40,857 nucleotides of DNA, taken from Hyphomicrobiales bacterium (lineage in GTDB: Bacteria; Pseudomonadota; Alphaproteobacteria; Rhizobiales; Beijerinckiaceae). Below are positions 35,487 through 40,857 of this stretch, piece by piece (the first letter of the stretch is position 1; each line of letters opens with the position of its first letter). The stretch covers positions 1 to 40,857 of the forward strand of contig CANGQA010000014.1 of assembly GCA_947455995.1 (NCBI GenBank), given 5' to 3'. The notes under the pieces are model-generated. The model ran no database searches, was not told the DNA's origin, and was given only the letters and a program-made list of their open reading frames with translations. Both the position numbers and the translations under genes were made by a program.

Positions 35487-36223
35487 TGGCTTGCACCTGC
35501 GGCAAGCGGCAGGCCGGTGCCGATCATGCTGTCGCGGGTGACCAGTTCGGCAAGGCGTTCCTCGCTCCAATTCTTGGTGCCTGCAGGGCGTTGAGGCAGC
35601 ACCAGATAGCGGATTTCAGCGGTCGAATCCCACACACGAATGGTCTTGTCCTTCGGCAAAGCCAGGCCAAAATCGGATAGGACGCCACGCGGATCCATCA
35701 CCGCTCTGGAGCGGTAAGGCGCGGATTTATACCAGACCGGCGGCAGGCCCAAAACCGGCCACGGATAGCACGAGCACAAGGTGCAGACGACGAGGTTGTG
35801 GATCTGGTCGGTGTTTTCAACCACTTTCAAATGCTCGCCCTGCCGTCCCGAAAACGACAGTTCTGCCACCGCCGCAGTCCCGTCTTCCAGCAGGCGTTGT
35901 TTATAGGCAGGATCAACCCATGCCTTGGCGACGACCTGCGCCCCGCAGCGAGGACCAATTTTAGTCTCGTAGGTCTCGACGATCAGATCAAGCGCGTCGG
36001 GATCGACATAGCCTTTGGCAAGCAAAACGGTTTCAAGCGCACGCACCCGAATAGCCGCCTCGGACAATTCCGAGCCATGATCATGGTCGTGATCATGATC
36101 GTGATGATGGCCGTGATGGTGATGGCCGTGATCATGCGGGTGATCGTGCGGGTGATCATGGGGGTGATCATGGGGGTGATCATGGGGATGATCGTGATCT
36201 GGATCGTGATGTTGCGTGCTCAT
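35483..36223 (-). CDS. nthA: Cobalt-type nitrile hydratase alpha subunit with His-rich N-terminal extension
   Basis: 246 residues from the ATG at 36223; an upstream TTG start at 36262 is less likely. Hydrates nitriles to amides at a low-spin metal centre. The claw CTLCSC at 147-152 has Thr at the second position, which marks cobalt-type enzymes (iron-type have Ser). The catalytic domain from about residue 52 is normal: [28 protein letters not shown] and [16 protein letters not shown]. Unusual: residues 5-49 hold 25 His, including five PHDH units, a HHHH and DH repeats. Such a stretch could bind several Co2+ ions and act as a built-in metal store or chaperone (inference). It is divergent from an SDR gene, and the three-gene operon is tightly overlapped. 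Confidence 0.95.
   Translation of the reverse strand: MSTQHHDPDHDHPHDHPHDHPHDHPHDHPHDHGHHHHGHHHDHDHDHDHGSELSEAAIRVRALETVLLAKGYVDPDALDLIVETYETKIGPRCGAQVVAKAWVDPAYKQRLLEDGTAAVAELSFSGRQGEHLKVVENTDQIHNLVVCTLCSCYPWPVLGLPPVWYKSAPYRSRAVMDPRGVLSDFGLALPKDKTIRVWDSTAEIRYLVLPQRPAGTKNWSEERLAELVTRDSMIGTGLPLAAGASQ
36077..36211 (-). repeat. Low-complexity His/Asp/Pro-coding repeat in the nitrile hydratase alpha gene
   Basis: The stretch encoding residues 5-49 consists largely of 12-base units (PHDH) and 6-base units (DH). The codons vary little, so slippage may change the copy number between strains. Confidence 0.85.
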
Positions 36224-36339
36224 GGGCCTATCATGGCGAAAAGCGTCCACGCATGCAAGCAATCCCGATATGATGAAATCTACTAGCGCAAGCGGGCTGC
36301 AACCGTCATGATAACGTCAACACGAAGACAAAAAGCGGG

Positions 36340-37119
36340 ATGGATGCTATGGCTGCTGCGACGTTGTTCGATTTGCAAGGAAAAGTGGCGGTTGTCACAG
36401 GCGCATCGTCGGGACTGGGCGTCCAATTCGCCCACGCACTGGCCAGCCATGGTGCAAAAACAGTGCTGGTGGCCAGACGCAAGGACCAGCTGGACCGGCA
36501 TGTAAGCGAACTGGTCGCGCAAGGCTGTCATGCCATGGCTGTTGCCGCCGATCTCACAAAACCTGACGATATTACTCGTCTGTTTGATACGATCGAGAAC
36601 GACTTGGGGACGCCAACCATTCTCGTCAATAATGCAGGGCTGGCGCAAGCCGCCAAACTTTCTGAGATCAACCGAGCGGAATGGGCCACCACCATGGCTC
36701 TCAATCTCGATGCTGTCTTGTTCACCGCCCAGATGGCTGCCCAACGGATGATGGCGGCAAAGCTATCCGGCAGCATTATCAACATCGCTTCGATCCTTGG
36801 GCAGCACGTCCAGAAGGGCGTGGCCGCCTATTGCACATCGAAAGCCGGTGTCATTCATCTGACCCGTGCCATGGCACTGGAATGGGCAGGCCGCGGAATT
36901 AGGGTCAACGCGCTGGCGCCGGGTTATGCGGTGACCGACATCAACCGTGCTTATCTGGAGTCTCCTGCCGGTCAGGCCATGCTGCCCGATATTCCATTGC
37001 GGCGCTTCGGTGGCCAGGGCGATTTTGACGGAGCATTGCTGCTGCTGGCTTCCGATGCAGGCCGCTATATGACCGGAACGACACTGACTATTGATGGCGG
37101 TCATACGCTCGCCCTCTAA
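36340..37119 (+). CDS. SDR-family oxidoreductase
   Basis: 259 residues. Seen: TGASSGLG at 20-27, NNAG at 97-100, Ser151, and Tyr164/Lys168 in YCTSK, a full classical-SDR site, plus IDGGHTL near the C-terminus. The ATG at 36349 is a possible alternative, with GGATGG before it. Divergent from the nitrile hydratase genes across 116 bases and followed 45 bases later by an acyl-CoA dehydrogenase gene. The pair suggests 3-hydroxyacyl-CoA-type or alcohol metabolism, but the substrate is not evident. Confidence 0.87.
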   Translation: MDAMAAATLFDLQGKVAVVTGASSGLGVQFAHALASHGAKTVLVARRKDQLDRHVSELVAQGCHAMAVAADLTKPDDITRLFDTIENDLGTPTILVNNAGLAQAAKLSEINRAEWATTMALNLDAVLFTAQMAAQRMMAAKLSGSIINIASILGQHVQKGVAAYCTSKAGVIHLTRAMALEWAGRGIRVNALAPGYAVTDINRAYLESPAGQAMLPDIPLRRFGGQGDFDGALLLLASDAGRYMTGTTLTIDGGHTLAL

Positions 37120-37164
37120 TTCACCGCTGCTCTTATCCCCGGCTCAGAAAGAAAGACAATCCCG

Positions 37165-38364
37165 ATGGATTTTACCCTTCCCCCCGACCTTGAAGCGATC
37201 CGCAAGGCGACACGTTCCTTTGTATCGGACCACATCCTGCCGATCGAAGCTGACCGCACCCATTGGGATGAGCATGACAATATCAAACATGCCCCGCTTG
37301 CTGCCCTGCGCGAAAAGGCCAAGGCTGCGGGCTTGTGGGCGCCGCAAGCACCCAAGGCGTGGGGTGGAATGGGCCTGCCAATGGTTGGTTGGGCAGCCAT
37401 GTACGAGGAAGCCAACCGGTCGATTTTCGGTCCGGTGACCTTCAATTGTGCGGCCCCCGATGACGGCAACATGAATGTCCTGTCCAAAATCGCCACCGAC
37501 GAGCAAAAGCAACGCTGGCTCAAACCGATTGTCGAGGGCCAGGTACGCTCGGCCTTTGTGATGACAGAGCCTCATCCGGGCGGCGGCTCGGATCCGGGCA
37601 TGATCCGCACCCGAGCGGAACGGTATGGCAAAGGCTGGAAAATCTACGGCCATAAATGGTTCATCACCGGCGCCCAAGAGGCCGAGCATTTTATCCTCAT
37701 GGCACGCACATCGGATGATCCGCGCAAGGGACTGACCGCATTTCTGTACCACCGGGACCAGCCGGGCTGGAACATCCTGCGCCGCATCGAGATCATGGGA
37801 CCAGAAGAACATGGCGGCCATTGCGAATTGTCCTATGACGGACTGGAAGTGTCCGACGACAATATATTGGGACAGGTCGGGGACGGTTTGAAAATCACAC
37901 AGATCAGGCTTGGCCCGGCCCGCCTGACGCACTGCATGCGCTGGCTTGGTCTTTCAAAACGATGCATGGAAATCGGCGCAGCCTATGCCAATGAACGCAC
38001 CGGATTCGGTATCCGGCTGGCGGATCGGGAATCGACCCGCATGAAACTGGGCTCGCTGGCGATGGATATCGACATCGGCCGTTTGCTGGTGATGCGCGCC
38101 GCATGGATGCTGGATCAGGGTGATTTTGCCCGCAAGGCCATTTCGATGGCCAAGGTCCATGTGGCTGACACGCTTCACAAGGCCGCTGATATTGCGATCC
38201 AGATCAATGGCGCACGCGGCTATTCCAAAGATACTGTTCTGGAATGGGTCTATCGCTATGCCCGTCAGGCCCGGCTGGTCGATGGGGCCACCGAGGTTCA
38301 TCAAATGGTGTTATCCGATGCCTATGCCAAGCAGGCCGATGATTTCTGGCATTGGGGTGTATGA
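37165..38364 (+). CDS. Acyl-CoA dehydrogenase (ACAD10/11-like subgroup)
   Basis: 399 residues. FAD enzyme that introduces a 2,3-double bond in acyl-CoA substrates. Seen: FVMTEPHPGGGSDP (flavin/substrate loop), KWFITGAQEAEHFILMART, TGFGIRLADRES, INGARGYSKDT, and VDGATEVHQM with the likely catalytic Glu377 in the late position used by the ACAD10/11 and FadE36-like group. This group can handle unusual or branched substrates. Likely cotranscribed with the upstream SDR. A strong hairpin follows the stop. Confidence 0.9.
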   Translation: MDFTLPPDLEAIRKATRSFVSDHILPIEADRTHWDEHDNIKHAPLAALREKAKAAGLWAPQAPKAWGGMGLPMVGWAAMYEEANRSIFGPVTFNCAAPDDGNMNVLSKIATDEQKQRWLKPIVEGQVRSAFVMTEPHPGGGSDPGMIRTRAERYGKGWKIYGHKWFITGAQEAEHFILMARTSDDPRKGLTAFLYHRDQPGWNILRRIEIMGPEEHGGHCELSYDGLEVSDDNILGQVGDGLKITQIRLGPARLTHCMRWLGLSKRCMEIGAAYANERTGFGIRLADRESTRMKLGSLAMDIDIGRLLVMRAAWMLDQGDFARKAISMAKVHVADTLHKAADIAIQINGARGYSKDTVLEWVYRYARQARLVDGATEVHQMVLSDAYAKQADDFWHWGV

Positions 38365-38403
38365 TACCGACATATGACACCAACCCGCCCCAGCATTTGA
38401 ACC

Positions 38404-38435
38404 AGCCAAACGGAGCACCGTCCCTCCGTTTGGCT
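38404..38435. terminator. Perfect 12-bp hairpin between convergent acyl-CoA dehydrogenase and amidase genes
   Basis: AGCCAAACGGAG at 38404-38415 pairs perfectly with CTCCGTTTGGCT at 38424-38435 around an eight-base loop. There is no clear T-run on either strand, but the position between two converging stops supports a bidirectional transcription end or message-stabilising stem. Confidence 0.6.
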
Positions 38436-38445
38436 GATACCCAGA

Positions 38446-39648
38446 TCAGGCGATTTGCTGTTGGGCTTTTGCAAAAATATCGGCCGCCAGATGCGCCAGT
38501 GAGCGATCCGAACCGCGTGGGCCCAGAATGGAGATTCCCATCGGGGCTCCTGCCTTGGTCAACATCGGCAGGGTGATCTGCGGGCACCCGCTCAGGCCCG
38601 ATGGGCAAAGCAGACGCATCGATTGATTGCGTTGCAACTCCAGCTCGTCCTCGGACGCCGCCATCAAAGACGGCACATCCGGCACTGTCGGCAGCAGCAG
38701 CACCCCATCGGATCCCAAAATTTGGTCGAGATGGGCACGGAAAGCGGCACGCACCTTCCGGTTCGTTGCCTCCTGCTCGGCTGTCACACCTTTGGAAAAG
38801 GCAAAACGTTCAGCGATGCCGGGTCCGAGCGCGGGACGATGCTTGGTGATGAAGTCGCCGTGTGACTGCCAAGCCTCGCGGCCTTGCAGGAAACGGAACG
38901 CCCAGAACAGCGTGTCAAAATCAGGCTTGGCGATCTCCTGATGCTCCAGCGGCGAGACCATCCTGTCAATCCGGGCAAACAGGGCTTCAAAGAGAGCGCG
39001 GGCTTCCGGATCGGTTTGCTGGACCAGATCGGTGGCCAGAATCAGCCGTGGCTTGGCGGGTAAAGGATGCGGATCCTGCCCCAAAATCGCATCAGCCACT
39101 TTGGTGAAGGTCGCGGCATCCCGTGTAAACCAGCCGGGCGTATCAAAACTGGCTGCCAAAGGCATGGTCAGATCGAGAGGCAGGCGATCATGCGTTGGGC
39201 GGATCCCGAACAAGCCGCAATAGCTGGCGGGCCCGCGCACCGAGCCGCCTGTATCGGAGCCAAGACCGATATCGCATTGCCCGCCAGCGGTGGCCGACGC
39301 CGAACCGGAGGAGGAGCCACCCGGAATCCGGTCCGGTGCTGCCGGATTGATCGGCGTGCCGAAATGCGCATTTTTACCATTGAGGGAGAAGGCCAGCTCA
39401 ACAGTATGCGTCTTGCCGTTGCAATGGGCGCCTGCATCCAGAAACATCTGCACAAAGGGTGCGGTTTTCGTTTTGATCCCCGACAAAGCAAGTGCATGCG
39501 GTTGGCCCCAGCCCGAGGGATAGCCTGCAACATCGAAAATATCTTTGACCCCAATCGACAACCCGCTCAGCGGCCCTGTGGCGGCATGGGGAACGTCGAC
39601 TGAAGGATAAGGCAGATAGGCGTGATAGGGATCTTGGGAAATGGTCAT
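38446..39648 (-). CDS. Amidase-signature hydrolase, AMI1 (indole-3-acetamide hydrolase)-like
   Basis: 400 residues, compact for the amidase-signature family. Catalytic Ser-cisSer-Lys triad: Lys35 in GVKDIFD, Ser112 in GGSSSGSA and Ser136 in SDTGGSVRGPAS. The spacing equals that of plant AMI1 shifted by one residue, and GVKDIFDVAGY is AMI1-like. It hydrolyses a primary amide to acid and ammonia, which fits the product of the nitrile hydratase 2 kb away. Arylacetamides such as indole-3-acetamide are the closest guess. GAGG lies six bases before the ATG. Transcribed after the gamma-glutamyltransferase gene across 57 bases, on the same strand. Confidence 0.9.
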   Translation of the reverse strand: MTISQDPYHAYLPYPSVDVPHAATGPLSGLSIGVKDIFDVAGYPSGWGQPHALALSGIKTKTAPFVQMFLDAGAHCNGKTHTVELAFSLNGKNAHFGTPINPAAPDRIPGGSSSGSASATAGGQCDIGLGSDTGGSVRGPASYCGLFGIRPTHDRLPLDLTMPLAASFDTPGWFTRDAATFTKVADAILGQDPHPLPAKPRLILATDLVQQTDPEARALFEALFARIDRMVSPLEHQEIAKPDFDTLFWAFRFLQGREAWQSHGDFITKHRPALGPGIAERFAFSKGVTAEQEATNRKVRAAFRAHLDQILGSDGVLLLPTVPDVPSLMAASEDELELQRNQSMRLLCPSGLSGCPQITLPMLTKAGAPMGISILGPRGSDRSLAHLAADIFAKAQQQIA

Positions 39649-39705
39649 GCAAGGCCTCTGGACGATACGGTTAAACGAAAGGGAAAGGTAAACAGGGTTT
39701 GAAAT

Positions 39706-40857
39706 TTAGCAACCATACGCGCCGCCATCGGCTCTCGGATCATGATCGGCCTCGATTTCGCCGGAACGGGGATCACGGATCAGAATACCGGCATGGCCTA
39801 CCGGATTGACATAATCGGCATCGAACCATTCAACCTCGTGTCCGGCTTTTTCGAGATCCTTGACCAAAGCGGCATCGAACCGCCTTTCGACTTTGACCGT
39901 TGCGCGGTCGGCTTTATAGGCGCGGCCAAAAATAAAACGCGGACGGTCGATCGCCTCCGAGACGGGCAATCCCTGCATGGCGGAGCGGATAAAGGTTTGC
40001 GCGGTAATTTGCGGCTGAGGATCGCCCCCCATCGTGCCGTAGGACATGACGCGGCCATCATCGAACACGGCCATCGGCGGGTTGAGCGTATGGAATGGAC
40101 GGCGGCCTGAAATCAGCGGGTTTTTCGCCTGCTCAGAGAGCGAGAACGAGGTGCCGCGATTTTGCAGCAGAATACCGGTTTTGGGCAGCACGCAGCCAGA
40201 ACCATATTCCCAGAACAGCGACTGGATGTAGGACACCGCACAGCCCTGCCCATCAATCGCACCCATCCACACCGTATCGCCCTCGCCGAAAGGTGGCAGA
40301 GGCACTTTGGCGGCGCGCTGCATGTCAATGGCTGCCGCCTCGCGGGCAAAGCGCTCGTCGGTGAGGAAGGATTGGGGATCGAGCGTCAGATGATCGAAAT
40401 CTGTTACCACCGCATCGCGGATGCGCCATGCGCGCTTGATCGATTCAATCAGCCCATGGGTATGGGCAAAGCCGTCATGCTCGCGCAGATGCAACTGGTT
40501 GTAGATCCCGAGAGTCAACAGCTGGGCAAGGCCCTGACTGGAGGGGGGATGGTTATAAAGCGTCACCTTGTCCAGCCGTGCCTGTAAGGGCTTGCGCCAA
40601 TGGGTCTGGAAACGGGCCAGATCCTCGCGGGTCACAAATCCATTCAATTCGGCAAAATCGGCGGCAATTTCACGGGCCACATCGCCGCGATAATAATCCT
40701 CAAGCCCGGCTTGGGCGAGTTGATCAAGCGTTTGGGCCAAAGCGGGAAAATGCCGGATCTCGCCTGCCTTGAAACGCTCTTTGTCGCGCATGTAATGGCT
40801 GGCAAAATGCGGTGCGGCATAGACATCCTCGGCATCTTTGACCGTGTAACCGGCTTC
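39706..40857 (-). CDS. Gamma-glutamyltransferase family protein, N-terminus cut by window edge
   Basis: 383 residues are visible and the frame is open to the last base, so about 150-200 N-terminal residues are missing. These Ntn-hydrolases cut themselves into two chains and act on gamma-glutamyl amides such as glutathione; some family members are acylases. Seen: HPPSSQGLAQLLTLGIYNQL, then GEGDTVWMGAIDGQG, where Thr195 of the visible part should be the nucleophile exposed by self-cleavage, RRPFHTLNPPMAVFDDG, GGDPQPQ, and ADHDPRADGGAYGC at the end. Substrate undefined. It precedes the amidase gene on the same strand. Confidence 0.9.
   Translation of the reverse strand, partial: EAGYTVKDAEDVYAAPHFASHYMRDKERFKAGEIRHFPALAQTLDQLAQAGLEDYYRGDVAREIAADFAELNGFVTREDLARFQTHWRKPLQARLDKVTLYNHPPSSQGLAQLLTLGIYNQLHLREHDGFAHTHGLIESIKRAWRIRDAVVTDFDHLTLDPQSFLTDERFAREAAAIDMQRAAKVPLPPFGEGDTVWMGAIDGQGCAVSYIQSLFWEYGSGCVLPKTGILLQNRGTSFSLSEQAKNPLISGRRPFHTLNPPMAVFDDGRVMSYGTMGGDPQPQITAQTFIRSAMQGLPVSEAIDRPRFIFGRAYKADRATVKVERRFDAALVKDLEKAGHEVEWFDADYVNPVGHAGILIRDPRSGEIEADHDPRADGGAYGC

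Noticed and set aside
36077-36211. Regular short repeats that could suggest a CRISPR-like or regulatory array
   Set aside because: The periods are 6 and 12 bases, in frame, and encode His/Asp/Pro inside nitrile hydratase alpha; there are no spacers.

Overview
This window looks like a catabolic and transport region of a proteobacterial chromosome, most likely an alphaproteobacterium. The evidence is moderately GC-rich coding sequence with tightly overlapping operons, an AraE-like ketoglutarate-semialdehyde dehydrogenase, a proteobacterial single-chain indolepyruvate oxidoreductase, and several LIV-type ABC importers. The genus cannot be fixed from sequence alone. No rRNA, tRNA, CRISPR array, transposase or phage gene was seen. 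Both edges cut genes: a PfkB sugar kinase on the left and a gamma-glutamyltransferase on the right.

Layout. Positions 1-1604 hold, on the minus strand, a PfkB kinase, a DUF3830 protein and a small secreted Cys-rich protein with three 28-residue repeats. A 2,5-dioxovalerate-type aldehyde dehydrogenase lies at 1821-3269. From 10394 down to 3338 is one long minus-strand operon: livK, livH, a fused livM-livG, livF, a short-chain dehydrogenase, a small membrane protein and an HSL-type esterase. Divergent from it are pobA (4-hydroxybenzoate hydroxylase) and a LOG-family gene. Positions 12776-20179 hold a hydantoinase/dihydropyrimidinase gene, a second complete livKHMGF set with a good promoter and a paired operator-like repeat, and a MetE-like methyltransferase. 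Positions 20201-32406 (minus) hold the single-chain indolepyruvate oxidoreductase, a long-chain acyl-CoA synthetase, a third complete LIV set (order G-H-M-K-F) and a PaaK-like ligase with a degenerate nucleotide loop.

Positions 32734-36223 form a cobalt-enzyme locus: a DUF1007 protein and a NicO/RcnA Ni/Co transporter, convergent with a cobalt-type nitrile hydratase operon (alpha, beta, accessory protein). The alpha subunit carries an N-terminal extension with 25 His in 45 residues, and the transporter carries similar His repeats. A divergent SDR and acyl-CoA dehydrogenase follow, then an AMI1-like amidase and the partial gamma-glutamyltransferase.

How the parts may fit together (inference): nitrile hydratase plus amidase would turn nitriles into carboxylic acids. 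The PaaK-like ligase, acyl-CoA synthetase and indolepyruvate oxidoreductase all produce acyl- or arylacyl-CoA. PobA opens the protocatechuate route. The three ABC cassettes each sit with a different catabolic module, so each probably imports a different small organic or aromatic substrate rather than only branched-chain amino acids. The most unusual item is the His-rich nitrile hydratase alpha subunit beside a His-rich cobalt transporter.
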